A stretch of 64,000 nucleotides of DNA from Streptomyces sp. NBC_00341 (GTDB lineage Bacteria; Actinomycetota; Actinomycetes; Streptomycetales; Streptomycetaceae), in NCBI RefSeq assembly GCF_041435055.1, contig NZ_CP108002.1, positions 2,976,001 through 3,040,000 on the forward strand, given 5' to 3'. Shown one piece after another: positions 42,022 through 50,739 of the stretch. The notes under the pieces are model-generated. The model had not been told where the DNA came from, ran no database searches, and was given only the letters and a program-made list of their open reading frames with translations. Each line of letters begins with the position of its first letter. Position 1 is the first letter of the stretch. The translations under genes and the position numbers were made by a program.

Positions 42022-42061
42022 CCGTCCGGCGGTGGAGGACAGCGCCTCCACCGCCGGACGG
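42022..42061. terminator. Bidirectional terminator between desE and the hexosaminidase
   Basis: Arms CCGTCCGGCGGTGGAGG (42022-42038) and its perfect complement (42045-42061) with a 6-base loop form a 17-bp hairpin between two convergent genes. There is no T tract, usual for Streptomyces. Confidence 0.85.
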
Positions 42062-42075
42062 TCGGTCACCTCGTG

Positions 42076-43737
42076 TCAGCCCGCCGAAGCCGACTCCGCC
42101 GGCCACGGCACCTGCGGCGACCGGTAGTAGTCGATCCCCATCGCCGTGAACCGCGGCCCGAGCGCCGCCAGCCGCAGCTTGTACGTGTCCCAGTCGTGCG
42201 TCGCCGCCGGGGACCAGCCCAGCTCCGCCGCCCCGGGCAGCCGCGGGAACGCCATCGCGTCGATGTCGTCGCTGTCCGTCAGGGTCTCCGCCCAGATCGG
42301 CGCCTCGACGCCCAGCACCGCGTCCGCCGGAGCACCGGCGAGATAGGTCCCCGGGTCCCAGTCGTAGGAGCGCTGGACCTCGACCAGACCGGCCCACTTC
42401 AGGCCCAGTACGGTCTGGTCGTTGTACTTCATGTCCAGGTACACCCGGTCGGCCGGCGACATCACCAGCCTGGTGCCGTTCTTCGCGGCGTCCACCACCT
42501 GCTGCCGGTCCGCGGCGGACGTCTTGTCGTAGCCCCAGTACTGGGCGACCGCGCCCTTGACCGGGGTGGCCCCGGTGATCTGGTGCCAGCCCATCACGGT
42601 CTTGCCGTACTTGCCGACGGTGGCCTGCGCGCGGTTCATGATCTTGGCGTAGTCCTCGTGGCTGGTGGAGTGCGCCTCGTCACCGCCGATGTGGAGGTAC
42701 CTGCCGGGGGTCAGCGCGGCCACTTCGCCGAGGACGTCGTCGATGAAGTCGTACGTGACGTCCTTGCCCGCGCACAGCGAGCTGAAGCCGACCTCGATGC
42801 CCGTGTAGAGCGGCGGCGCGACGCCGTCGCAGTTCAGCTCGGCGTACGAGGCGAGAGCGGCGTTGGTGTGGCTGGGCATGTCGATCTCCGGCACCACCTC
42901 CAGGTATCGGGAGGCCGCGTAGTTCACGATCTCCTTGTACTGGCTCTTGGTGTAGTAGCCGCCGGTCCCGCCGCCGACCTCCGTCGAGCCGCCGTACGTG
43001 GCCAGCTTCGGCCAGGAGTCGATGGCGATCCGCCAGCCCTGGTCGTCGGAGAGGTGCAGATGGAACGTGTTGATCTTGTACAGCGCGAGCTGGTCGATGT
43101 ACCGCTTGACCTCGGTGACCGAGAAGAAGTGCCGCGAGACGTCGAGCATCGCGCCCCGGTAGCCGTAGCGCGGCGCGTCGGTCACACTGCCGCCCGCGAC
43201 GCTCCAGGGGCCCTTCTGGCGGCTGTCCGACTCGATCCGGGCCGGCAGCAGCTGACGCAGCGTCTGGACGCCGTGGAAGAGCCCTGCCGGCTTCCGGGCG
43301 GTGATGGTGACGGAGCCCCGCCCGGAGGTCAGGGTGTACCCCTCCGCGCCCAGCTTGCTGTCGCGGGAGCCGAGCCGGAGCCGGATGCCGTCGGTGCCGT
43401 CCTTGGTGGTGACCGGCAGGGCGTAGCCCGTGGACGGGCGCAGCACGCCCGCCAGGTACTCGCCGATCCTGCGGGCCTCGCCGGACGAGCCGTCGACCCG
43501 GATCCGGGTGCCGTCGTTGAGGGAGTACGGGGAGCCGCCCGGTCGCACAGAGGCGGGGACGGGCACGAGCTGGCCGAGGGGTCTCGGCGCCAGGACCGCC
43601 GCCTCGCTGCCCGCCGCGGACGCCGTGGGCGCCGCGCACGCGGTGGAGACACCGGCCGCGCCGATGAGCAGCAGCGAGCCGAGAAGACGGGGTAGAGCAC
43701 GGGGAAGAGCACTGCGCCGCGCGGTGTGCAGTCTCAC
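42076..43737 (-). CDS. Secreted beta-N-acetylhexosaminidase, GH20
   Basis: 553 residues. The signal peptide spans about residues 1-42 (LLGSLLLIGAAGVSTACAA). The domain-2 region runs from about 55 to 170, then the GH20 barrel: MLDVSRHFFSVTEVKRYID, LHLSDDQGWRI and the catalytic pair D353-E354 in LHIGGDEAH. C-terminal VEAPIWAETL is the end of the active-site wall. It releases N-acetylglucosamine from chitin oligosaccharides outside the cell. A DasR-like site lies upstream, and glmS, which makes glucosamine-6-phosphate, is nearby. Synteny matches the S. coelicolor hexosaminidase next to glmS. Confidence 0.93.
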   Translation of the reverse strand: MRLHTARRSALPRALPRLLGSLLLIGAAGVSTACAAPTASAAGSEAAVLAPRPLGQLVPVPASVRPGGSPYSLNDGTRIRVDGSSGEARRIGEYLAGVLRPSTGYALPVTTKDGTDGIRLRLGSRDSKLGAEGYTLTSGRGSVTITARKPAGLFHGVQTLRQLLPARIESDSRQKGPWSVAGGSVTDAPRYGYRGAMLDVSRHFFSVTEVKRYIDQLALYKINTFHLHLSDDQGWRIAIDSWPKLATYGGSTEVGGGTGGYYTKSQYKEIVNYAASRYLEVVPEIDMPSHTNAALASYAELNCDGVAPPLYTGIEVGFSSLCAGKDVTYDFIDDVLGEVAALTPGRYLHIGGDEAHSTSHEDYAKIMNRAQATVGKYGKTVMGWHQITGATPVKGAVAQYWGYDKTSAADRQQVVDAAKNGTRLVMSPADRVYLDMKYNDQTVLGLKWAGLVEVQRSYDWDPGTYLAGAPADAVLGVEAPIWAETLTDSDDIDAMAFPRLPGAAELGWSPAATHDWDTYKLRLAALGPRFTAMGIDYYRSPQVPWPAESASAG

Positions 43738-44064
43738 AAGCCGGGTCCCTTTCTACGGGGTCACATCTGCGGATCTCCTGACCAACCGAACCGTCGCCAT
43801 GCGTACCGCTTACCCAATGGATGGTCAAGGTGTAGACCACTTCCCCGCGTTGCCCGTGCCGGAACGTGGCCGACGCCCCGCGGCTTATGGCCGAATTCAT
43901 CCCGGCGGCCCCGTCCGTCACGCGAACGACCGGGTGTCACAGCGCGCCGGTCGGAGGCGCCCGAAACCTCCACTGATCACAGATACAGGGCCACTCGCCC
44001 CGAGTCCTGCCCGATATCGGGCAGAATTGTTGCGCTGGAGCCCCTTCCATCGCAGTATCGACGA
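43738..44064. other. 327-bp region upstream of the hexosaminidase
   Basis: It holds the hexosaminidase promoter with a DasR-like site at 43826-43841. The remainder before the small gene at 44065 shows no convincing ORF; the long frame from 43726 is not coding-like before about 44040. Confidence 0.6.
43826..43841. promoter_or_regulatory. DasR-like (dre) site of the hexosaminidase gene
   Basis: On the gene strand AGTGGTCTACACCTTG matches the remembered DasR consensus AGTGGTCTAGACCACT at 12 of 16 positions, 89 bp before the start. DasR control by glucosamine-6-phosphate is established for chitinolytic genes in Streptomyces. Confidence 0.6.
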
Positions 44065-44340
44065 GTGCTCGAACGCCGCTCGTCGTACGACGACCTCATT
44101 GACCACCTGGTGCGCAGCACCGCGCTCCAGCGCGGCGAGGCCTCCCGGGTGATCCTCGACGTGCTGGCGTACTTCGACGAGACGACCGAGGACTTCGTCC
44201 GCCGCCGCCACCGCGAACTGCAGTCCGGTGGCCTGGTCAACACGGAGATCTTCGAACGGATCGCGGCCGAGCTGCCGCACCGGGCGGTCGCACCGCCGGA
44301 GCTGTCGCTCCGTCAGCTGCGCCGCATCGTCTACGGCTGA
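44065..44340 (+). CDS. Conserved small protein upstream of glmS
   Basis: 91 residues from GTG 44065 (MLERRSSYDDLIDHLVRSTALQRGEASRVILDVLAYFDE, read in two parts: helices 1 and 2). The protein is helical and charged with no membrane segment; the C-terminus is APPELSLRQLRRIVYG. Strong third-position GC bias begins at about 44035, and no ATG start exists, so the GTG is the best choice. It may belong to a family seen beside glmS in streptomycetes. Function unknown; FVRRRHRELQ suggests a nucleic-acid or protein contact surface at most. Confidence 0.65.
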   Translation: MLERRSSYDDLIDHLVRSTALQRGEASRVILDVLAYFDETTEDFVRRRHRELQSGGLVNTEIFERIAAELPHRAVAPPELSLRQLRRIVYG

Positions 44341-44440
44341 GACCGGCCCGGCACCGGGCAACCACTTACTCGCACGTCTTACGTGCACGACTTGTACGTC
44401 TACTTGTACGTCGATGGAATGACGGAGGGGCAGGGACGCC

Positions 44441-46270
44441 ATGTGCGGAATCGTCGGTTATATCGGAAAGCGTGACGTGGCTCCGCTGCTGCTGGAGGGA
44501 CTGCAGCGGCTGGAGTACCGGGGTTACGACTCCGCGGGCATCGTGATCACCGGCAAGCCGGCGGCCGGGAAGCCCGCCACGCTGAAGATGGTCAAGGCCA
44601 AGGGCCGGGTCCGCGAGCTGGAGGCCCGGGTCCCCAAGCGGTTCACCGGCACCACCGGCATCGCCCACACCCGCTGGGCCACCCACGGCGCCCCGAGCGA
44701 CGAGAACGCCCACCCGCACCTGGACGCCGGCGGCAAGGTCGCCGTCGTCCACAACGGGATCATCGACAACGCCTCCGAACTGCGCCCCCGGCTCGAAGCG
44801 GAGGGCGTCGTCTTCCTCTCCGAGACCGACACCGAGGTGCTGGTCCACCTGATCGCCCGCTCGGAGGCGGACACCCTGGAGGAGAAGGTCCGCGAGGCGC
44901 TGCGCTCGGTCGAGGGCACGTACGGCATCGCCGTGATGCACGCGGACTTCAACGACCGCATCGTCGTCGCCCGCAACGGCTCCCCGGTCGTCCTCGGCAT
45001 CGGCGAGAAGGAGATGTTCGTCGCCTCGGACGTCGCCGCCCTGGTCACCCACACCCGCCAGGTCGTCACCCTCGACGACGGCGAGATGGCCACCCTCAAG
45101 GCCGACGACTTCCGTACGTACACGACGGAGGGCTCGACCACGACGGCCACGCCGACCACCGTGGAGTGGGAGGCCGAGTCGTACGACATGGGCGGCCACG
45201 ACACGTACATGCACAAGGAGATCTCGGAGCAGGCCGAGGCCGTCGACCGGGTGCTGCGCGGCCGGATCGACGACCGGTTCGCCACCGTGCACCTGGGCGG
45301 CCTCAACCTGGACGCCCGTGAGGCGCGCGGGGTCCGCCGGATCAAGATCCTGGGCTGCGGCACCTCGTACCACGCGGGCCAGATCGGCGCCCAGCTGATC
45401 GAGGAGCTCGCCCGCATCCCCGCGGACGCCGAGCCGGCCTCCGAGTTCCGCTACCGCAACCCGGTGGTGGACCCCGACACGCTCTACGTCGCGGTCTCCC
45501 AGTCCGGCGAGACGTACGACGTGCTGGCCGCCGTCCAGGAGCTCAAGCGCAAGGGCGCGCGGGTGCTCGGTGTGGTCAACGTGGTCGGTTCCGCGATCGC
45601 CCGGGAGGCGGACGGCGGTACGTACGTGCACGCCGGTCCCGAGGTGTGTGTCGTCTCGACGAAGTGCTTCACCAACACCGTCGTCGCGTTCGCGCTGCTC
45701 GCCCTGCACCTGGGCCGCATCCGGGACCTGTCGGTCGCCGACGGCAAGCGGATCATCGAGGGCCTGCGCAAGCTGCCCGCCCAGATCAGCGAGATCCTGG
45801 AGACCGAGGACGAGATCAAGAAGCTGGCCGCGGAGTACGCGGACGCGAAGTCGATGATGTTCATCGGCCGGGTGCGCGGCTACCCCGTCGCCCGCGAGGC
45901 CTCGCTGAAGCTCAAGGAGGTCTCGTACATCCACGCGGAGGCCTACCCGGCCTCCGAGCTGAAGCACGGGCCGCTCGCGCTGATCGAGCCCGCGATGCCG
46001 ACCGTGGCGATCGTGCCGGACGACGACCTGCTGGAGAAGAACCGCGCCGCGATGGAGGAGATCAAGGCCCGCAGCGGCCGCATCCTCGCCATCGCACACC
46101 AGGTGCAGGACAAGGCCGACCACACCATCGTCGTACCGAAGAACGAGAACGAGCTGGACCCGATCCTGATGGGCATCCCGCTCCAGCTGTTCGCCTACCA
46201 CACGGCGCTGGCCATGGGCCGGGACATCGACAAGCCGCGCAACCTGGCGAAGTCCGTCACCGTCGAGTAA
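44441..46270 (+). CDS. glmS: Glutamine-fructose-6-phosphate aminotransferase (isomerizing)
   Basis: 609 residues, GGAGG before ATG 44441. MCGIVGYIG exposes the catalytic Cys2 of the glutaminase domain (residues 1-225; TRWATHGAPSDENAHPH). Two SIS domains follow (GCGTSYHAG at about 305; SQSGETYDVL; GRVRGYPVAREASLKLKEVSYIHAEAYPASELKHGP), and the end is AKSVTVE. It makes glucosamine-6-phosphate for peptidoglycan and is the source of the DasR ligand. The leader has three similar TTGTACGTC/TTACGTGC motifs at 44376-44411 that might be regulatory. Confidence 0.96.
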   Translation: MCGIVGYIGKRDVAPLLLEGLQRLEYRGYDSAGIVITGKPAAGKPATLKMVKAKGRVRELEARVPKRFTGTTGIAHTRWATHGAPSDENAHPHLDAGGKVAVVHNGIIDNASELRPRLEAEGVVFLSETDTEVLVHLIARSEADTLEEKVREALRSVEGTYGIAVMHADFNDRIVVARNGSPVVLGIGEKEMFVASDVAALVTHTRQVVTLDDGEMATLKADDFRTYTTEGSTTTATPTTVEWEAESYDMGGHDTYMHKEISEQAEAVDRVLRGRIDDRFATVHLGGLNLDAREARGVRRIKILGCGTSYHAGQIGAQLIEELARIPADAEPASEFRYRNPVVDPDTLYVAVSQSGETYDVLAAVQELKRKGARVLGVVNVVGSAIAREADGGTYVHAGPEVCVVSTKCFTNTVVAFALLALHLGRIRDLSVADGKRIIEGLRKLPAQISEILETEDEIKKLAAEYADAKSMMFIGRVRGYPVAREASLKLKEVSYIHAEAYPASELKHGPLALIEPAMPTVAIVPDDDLLEKNRAAMEEIKARSGRILAIAHQVQDKADHTIVVPKNENELDPILMGIPLQLFAYHTALAMGRDIDKPRNLAKSVTVE

Positions 46271-46606
46271 CCGCGCCACCACCCCCGGCCGCGAACGGCC
46301 CCGCAGCCCCATGTCGAGTGGGAGTGCGGGGCCGCTCCCGTCCATCACCCGAGGCGGGGGCCACCCCCGTCCCCGTTCGCATGCAATCGCACCATTTCCC
46401 AGCGGCTCTTACGCACCCCTCACAACCGCACAATCCACTTTTTCGGCTCGGCAGTTTGTTTCACCCCCTTGTTTTGGTAGTCGAGTTGACGCCAAGCGCC
46501 GTTCCGGGCGCCCGGAACGAGACCGGCCGCCCCGGAACGCCCCGAGGACGGTCGGGGCGGGGTGCACTCGAACGAGCGAGGGAGAGCGAGGGAGAGCGAG
46601 GGCCCG
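46271..46606. other. 336-bp gap between convergent glmS and the stress protein gene
   Basis: It contains the glmS terminator at 46296-46334, a short AT-richer stretch around 46420-46490 and a run of GAGGGAGAGC repeats at 46577-46600. No gene is supported. Confidence 0.6.
46296..46334 (+). terminator. glmS terminator hairpin
   Basis: CGGCCCCGCA (46296-46305) pairs with TGCGGGGCCG (46325-46334) around a 19-base loop that can itself pair in part, 25 bp after the glmS stop. Confidence 0.7.
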
Positions 46607-47128
46607 CTACGGGATGACGACGACCGGGCGCTGTGCGCGCCGTGCCAGCCGGCCCGCCACCGAGCCGAAGATCCGGCCGACGATGCCCTGGGTGGAGCCC
46701 ACCACGATCGCGTCGGCCGAGTACTCGCGGCCGACCTCCTCCAGCTCGTGGCAGATGTCCCCGCCGCGCTCGACGAGCACCCACGGGACCTCGGTGAGGT
46801 AGTCCGCGCAGGCGAGCTCCAGGCCGAGGACCTCGGTCCGGTGATCGGGCACATCGACGAAGACGGGCGGCTCGCAGCCTGCCCAGACAGTGGTCGGCAG
46901 CCGGTTGGCGACATGGACGATGATCAGGCCGGAGCCCGATCTTCGGGCCATGCCGATGGCGTAGGCGAGGGCTCGTTCGCTGGAGGTCGAGCCGTCGAAG
47001 CCGACGACGACCCCGTGCCGGAACGCGGGATCGCAGGAATGACGTGCTTCTTCGACCGCTTGCGGGCCCGACTCGGGGTCGGCTACCTGCTTGCGGTCCG
47101 CGGGTTCAGGGATTTCGTGACCGGCCAT
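46607..47128 (-). CDS. Universal stress protein family
   Basis: 173 residues from the ATG complementary to 47126-47128 (MAGHEIPEPADRK); longer frames upstream are not coding-like. One UspA domain at about 38-172: VVVGFDGSTSSERALAYAIGMA and, near the end, VVGSTQGIVGRIFGSVAGRLARRAQRPVVVIP, with the G-2x-G-9x-G(S/T) ATP-binding pattern. Cytoplasmic, ATP-binding, probably stress- or dormancy-linked. It reads towards glmS and away from adpA. Confidence 0.88.
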   Translation of the reverse strand: MAGHEIPEPADRKQVADPESGPQAVEEARHSCDPAFRHGVVVGFDGSTSSERALAYAIGMARRSGSGLIIVHVANRLPTTVWAGCEPPVFVDVPDHRTEVLGLELACADYLTEVPWVLVERGGDICHELEEVGREYSADAIVVGSTQGIVGRIFGSVAGRLARRAQRPVVVIP

Positions 47129-48207
47129 CGGTGTCTCGGCGAAGAGAGTCCTCTTGAGGAGAGCGACTAGCGACTTGGGGAGCTGCGTCAGAGCTGCGTC
47201 AGTGGGCGGTGTGGCGGTGTCCGGGAAATATCTTCCCAACCCCTTACCCCCAAGGGTACGGCGCCACTCCTCCACGGCCCAGACCCGCGCAAAGCGCGCG
47301 CGACGTTCCACGGAGCATGCCCGAGACCGCCCCGTATGGCAATGCCGGTTGTGCCGTACACCGACGTCACGGGAGCCGGGCGGCCGCGATCGGTGACCGG
47401 TGGAACGCCGGTACGGGCGACCGTGCGGCCGCCCGCCGCAGACCGACGGGTCCACTGCCGGGGCCTGCCTCGTGCCGCCGGTTCGCCGCGGGGCGGTCGA
47501 CGATCCGTCGTCGGGGTGTCGTCGGTCCGTCATCGGGTTGTCGTCGGTCCGTCATCGGTCCGTCGTCGGGTTGCCAACGGGGTCTCGTCGGGGTGTCCGA
47601 CCGCTCGGTACCGACCTCGGCGCCGCCCGGCGGACCGGGAGGCGATACCGCCCGGACACGTCCGGCCGCGCCCCGTCCGGAACCCGCCGCACAGCCGGCG
47701 TCCCCGCACGCCCTCCGGTCGGCATCCGGACACCCGCAACGGCACCGCTCACCTCCTCCGGACCGGCCGAGGGGGGCGCATGGAGGCGGCCGCCCCTCTG
47801 GGGCGTGCGCCGGTTGAACGAATGATTTCCGCACACGCGACCGTATGTTTTCAGCCAACTTCATTCCCCAGCCAATCCCTTGCCGAAATGGCCGATCAAC
47901 CCCCTTGCCAGCAGGCAGAAGGAGACCGCGCGGTACGCTTCCACCCAACGGGGACGGGCCATGAACGTCAGGCGCACTTCCCTGCACGACTCACGAGTGA
48001 AACGCTTCGTGATCGAATGCTTCCCGCCAGGTTGCCTTGTCGACATAAAGCCGGTTGGTGAACTTGTCACGACGGCACCACGGGACGCAGTAGATTCGAT
48101 CTTGGGTGTCGAAGGCTGGGGACTCGTGCACGACCGAGGGGACAAGTGCAGGTGCGACAGGCCCGTAAGGACCAGGAAGACGCGAACACCGAGGGGGGCT
48201 TAGCGTC
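47129..48207. other. 1079-bp region upstream of adpA (promoter and leader)
   Basis: No gene is supported. It includes 16-bp direct repeats GTCGGTCCGTCATCGG at 47521-47536 and 47543-47558 within a wider TCGTCGG-rich stretch (47502-47600), and an AT-richer segment from about 47820. Long leaders with several promoters are known for adpA in streptomycetes. A frame of 107 codons at 47880-48203 lacks a ribosome-binding site and coding bias. The adpA start has GAGGGGGG ahead. Confidence 0.6.
47521..47558 (+). repeat. Direct repeats in the adpA upstream region
   Basis: GTCGGTCCGTCATCGG is repeated exactly with a 22-bp period; further degenerate copies (TCGGTCCGTCGTCGGG) follow to 47571. Confidence 0.6.
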
Positions 48208-49443
48208 ATGAGCCAGGACTCCGCCACCGCAACGGAGGCTGTACGGAAGCTGAGCGGGCGCCGGCGCCGGGAGGTCGTGGCCGTACTGCTGTTCAGCGGC
48301 GGCCCCATCTTCGAGAGCTCCATCCCGCTCTCCGTGTTCGGTATCGACCGCCAGGACGCGGGAGTTCCGCGCTACCGGCTTCTCGTGTGCAGCGGCGAAG
48401 AGGGACCGCTGCGCACCACAGGGGGACTCGAACTCACCGCGCCCTACGGGCTGGAGGCGATCAGCAGGGCCGGCACCGTCGTGGTGCCCGCCTGGCGCTC
48501 GATCACCTCACCACCGCCCGTGGAGGCACTGGACGCGCTGCGCCGCGCCCACGAGGAAGGGGCCAGAATCGTCGGGCTGTGCACGGGGGCGTTCGTCCTC
48601 GCCGCGGCCGGACTGCTCGACGGCCGCCCGGCGACCACGCACTGGATGTACGCGCCGACGCTGGCCAAGCGCTATCCGTCGGTCCACGTCGATCCGCGCG
48701 AGCTGTTCGTCGACGACGGCGACGTGCTCACCTCCGCGGGCACAGCGGCAGGCATCGACCTCTGCCTGCACATAGTGCGTTCGGACCACGGCACGGAGGC
48801 CGCCGGGGCACTCGCCCGCCGGCTCGTCGTGCCACCGCGGCGCAGTGGCGGCCAGGAGCGCTACCTGGACAGGTCTTTACCCGAAGAGATCGGCTCCGAC
48901 CCGCTCGCAGAGGTCGTGGCCTGGGCCCTGGAGCATCTGCACGAGCAGTTCGACGTGGAGACGCTCGCCGCGCGCGCCTACATGAGCCGGCGGACCTTCG
49001 ACCGGAGGTTCCGCTCGCTCACCGGCAGCGCACCGCTGCAGTGGCTGATCACCCAGCGGGTGCTGCAGGCGCAGCGGCTGCTGGAGACGTCCGACTACTC
49101 GGTCGACGAGGTCGCGGGCCGCTGCGGCTTCCGCTCGCCGGTCGCGCTGCGCGGACACTTCCGGCGTCAGCTGGGCTCCTCCCCCGCCGCGTACCGGGCC
49201 GCCTACCGGGCCCGTCGTCCGCAGGGCGGAGGTCCGGAGCCGGTCGGCCAGGTCACCGAGCAGGTGGTGCCCGCCCAGGCGGGTCCCGGGAGCCGTCGCA
49301 CCCTGGCGGCTCCCGCGCCCGCGGGCCAGTCCGCCGCTGCCCCGGCAGCGCTGGACCCGGGCCGCACCGAGCAGGGGCGGCCGGGCTCCGACGCGTACGC
49401 GACAGGGCGCCCGGCCCTGCCGGGGCAGCGGAGTGCCCCGTAG
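48208..49443 (+). CDS. adpA: AdpA, AraC-family master regulator of development
   Basis: 411 residues. Residues 20-195 form a DJ-1/PfpI-like dimerisation domain (VVAVLLFSGGPIFESSIPLSVFGID; GLCTGAFVLAAAGLLDGRPATTHW). Residues 232-332 are the AraC DNA-binding domain with two helix-turn-helices (ETLAARAYMSRRTFDRRF; YSVDEVAGRCGFRSPVALRGHFRR). Codon 224 (48877-48879) is TTA, between the domains, so translation depends on the bldA tRNA as in other Streptomyces adpA genes. The C-terminal 80 residues are low complexity. It controls morphological differentiation and antibiotic genes. orn follows after 10 bp, the conserved adpA-ornA pair. Confidence 0.96.
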   Translation: MSQDSATATEAVRKLSGRRRREVVAVLLFSGGPIFESSIPLSVFGIDRQDAGVPRYRLLVCSGEEGPLRTTGGLELTAPYGLEAISRAGTVVVPAWRSITSPPPVEALDALRRAHEEGARIVGLCTGAFVLAAAGLLDGRPATTHWMYAPTLAKRYPSVHVDPRELFVDDGDVLTSAGTAAGIDLCLHIVRSDHGTEAAGALARRLVVPPRRSGGQERYLDRSLPEEIGSDPLAEVVAWALEHLHEQFDVETLAARAYMSRRTFDRRFRSLTGSAPLQWLITQRVLQAQRLLETSDYSVDEVAGRCGFRSPVALRGHFRRQLGSSPAAYRAAYRARRPQGGGPEPVGQVTEQVVPAQAGPGSRRTLAAPAPAGQSAAAPAALDPGRTEQGRPGSDAYATGRPALPGQRSAP

Positions 49444-49453
49444 GGTGGGGCGC

Positions 49454-50056
49454 ATGAACGACCGCATGGTGTGGATCGACTGCGAGATGACCGGGCTCTC
49501 GTTGACGGAAGACGCACTGATCGAGGTGGCCGCACTGGTCACCGACTCGGAGTTGAACGTGCTCGGCGACGGGGTGGACATCGTGATCCGCCCGCCGGAC
49601 GCGGCCCTGGAGACCATGCCCGAGGTGGTGCGGCAGATGCACACCGCCTCGGGCCTGCTCGACGAGCTGGCCGGGGGTACCACCCTGGCCGACGCCGAGG
49701 AGCGGGTCCTGTCCTACGTGCGCGAGCACGTGAAGGAGCCCGGCAAGGCCCCGCTCTGCGGAAACACGGTCGGCACCGACCGAGGCTTCCTGCTGCGCGA
49801 CATGCCGTCGCTGGAGGGCTACCTCCACTACCGGATCGTCGACGTGTCCTCGGTCAAGGAACTGGCCCGCCGCTGGTTCCCGAGGGCGTACTTCAACAGC
49901 CCGGAGAAGAACGGCAATCACCGGGCGCTGGCGGACATCCGCGACTCCATCACGGAGCTGCGCTACTACCGCGAGGCGGTCTTCGTCCCGCAGCCGGGAC
50001 CTGACTCCGAGCGCGCGAAGTCGATCGCGGCGCGACTGTCGTCGCCCTCGGCCTAG
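49454..50056 (+). CDS. orn: Oligoribonuclease
   Basis: 200 residues from ATG 49454 with GGGTGGGG ahead. DEDDh exonuclease motifs: WIDCEMTGL (D, E), GNTVGTDRGFLLRDMPSLEGYLHYRIVDVSS (D) and the final NHRALADIRDS (H, D). It degrades two- to five-base RNA, including linear cyclic-di-GMP products, and is needed for normal development in S. coelicolor. The start is just behind adpA, so it is partly co-transcribed with it. A short C-terminal tail after about 180 is normal for actinobacterial forms. Confidence 0.95.
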   Translation: MNDRMVWIDCEMTGLSLTEDALIEVAALVTDSELNVLGDGVDIVIRPPDAALETMPEVVRQMHTASGLLDELAGGTTLADAEERVLSYVREHVKEPGKAPLCGNTVGTDRGFLLRDMPSLEGYLHYRIVDVSSVKELARRWFPRAYFNSPEKNGNHRALADIRDSITELRYYREAVFVPQPGPDSERAKSIAARLSSPSA

Positions 50057-50184
50057 GTTCAACGGAAAACTGCTGGTCACGGCCCTTCCGGGGGCCGCGA
50101 CCGGCGGCGCAACAATGAGGGCGCGAGCACCCTCAAAGACCCTGTACACTTTTTCTCGGCCGGTCGGAAAGACGACCGGACGTG

Positions 50185-50257
50185 GTGGGTATAGCTCAGA
50201 CGGTAGAGCACCTGGTTGTGGTCCAGGATGTCGCGGGTTCGAGTCCCGTTACTCACC
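50185..50257 (+). tRNA. tRNA-His (GTG anticodon)
   Basis: GTGGGTA (50185-50191) pairs with TACTCAC (50250-50256); D arm AGCTCAGACGGTAGAGC; anticodon stem CCTGG/CCAGG with loop TTGTGGT, so the anticodon is GTG at 50218-50220; T arm CGGGTTCGAGTCCCG. A G at 50184 opposite C50257 gives the extra G-1 pair specific to histidine tRNA. CCA is not encoded. Confidence 0.97.
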
Positions 50258-50263
50258 CTGAAC

Positions 50264-50303
50264 GAAGAAGGCCCGACCTGTGAAAACAGGTCGGGCCTTC
50301 TTC
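50264..50303 (+). terminator. Terminator of the tRNA-His transcript
   Basis: GAAGAAGGCCCGACCTG (50264-50280) and its perfect complement (50287-50303) form a 17-bp hairpin with a TGAAAA loop, 7 bp after the tRNA. Confidence 0.92.
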
Positions 50304-50355
50304 ATGCCCGAGCTCCGGGAACGGCCCCGCGCCGGGTTGATCAGTCTCCGGTTGA

Positions 50356-50712
50356 TCAGTCCCGCACCACGCTCGCCGCGGTCACGTTCTCGATCACGCC
50401 GCCGAGTTTGGCCTTGGCCCGGGTCAGGTCCTGGATGCGTGCGGCGATGCGGTCGCGTTCGACGATGAGCTGGTCGAGCATGGCGGGGGTCGCGACGCCG
50501 GTACTCACACACGGCAGGAGTTCGACGACGGTACGGCTGGAGAGGCCGGCCGCGAAGAGGTCCTGGATGAGCTGGACCCGCTCCAGGGCCTCGTCGGGAT
50601 AGTCACGCTGCCCACCGGGCGTCCGCGCCGATTCCAGGAGCCGCTGCTCCTCGTAGTAGCGCAGGGCCCGCACGCTGACCCCTGACCGCCTGGCGAGCTG
50701 TCCGATGCGCAT
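50356..50712 (-). CDS. MerR-family transcriptional regulator
   Basis: 118 residues: MRIGQLARRSGVSVRALRYYEEQRLLESARTPGG is split across the helix-turn-helix and wing, residues 1-40. A dimerisation helix runs at about 75-108 (LIVERDRIAARIQDLTRAKAKL). There is no Cys-rich metal site, so it probably senses an organic compound or redox state. It is divergent from an oxidoreductase gene; matching palindromes lie before both, so it likely controls both promoters by DNA twisting as MerR proteins do. Confidence 0.9.
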   Translation of the reverse strand: MRIGQLARRSGVSVRALRYYEEQRLLESARTPGGQRDYPDEALERVQLIQDLFAAGLSSRTVVELLPCVSTGVATPAMLDQLIVERDRIAARIQDLTRAKAKLGGVIENVTAASVVRD

Positions 50713-50739
50713 GACGCAGGTCGCTCCCTTCCCGTTCGT

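Noticed and set aside
46577..46600. GAGGGAGAGC repeats after glmS as a CRISPR-like or attachment site
   Set aside because: A short run of simple sequence without spacers, integrase or tRNA end; no support for either.
47880..48203. 107-codon ORF just upstream of adpA
   Set aside because: No ribosome-binding site, weak coding bias, and it lies in the expected adpA leader.
50185..50257. tRNA-His as an integration site of a genomic island
   Set aside because: No integrase and no duplicated tRNA 3' end is visible in the following sequence, and the terminator is intact.
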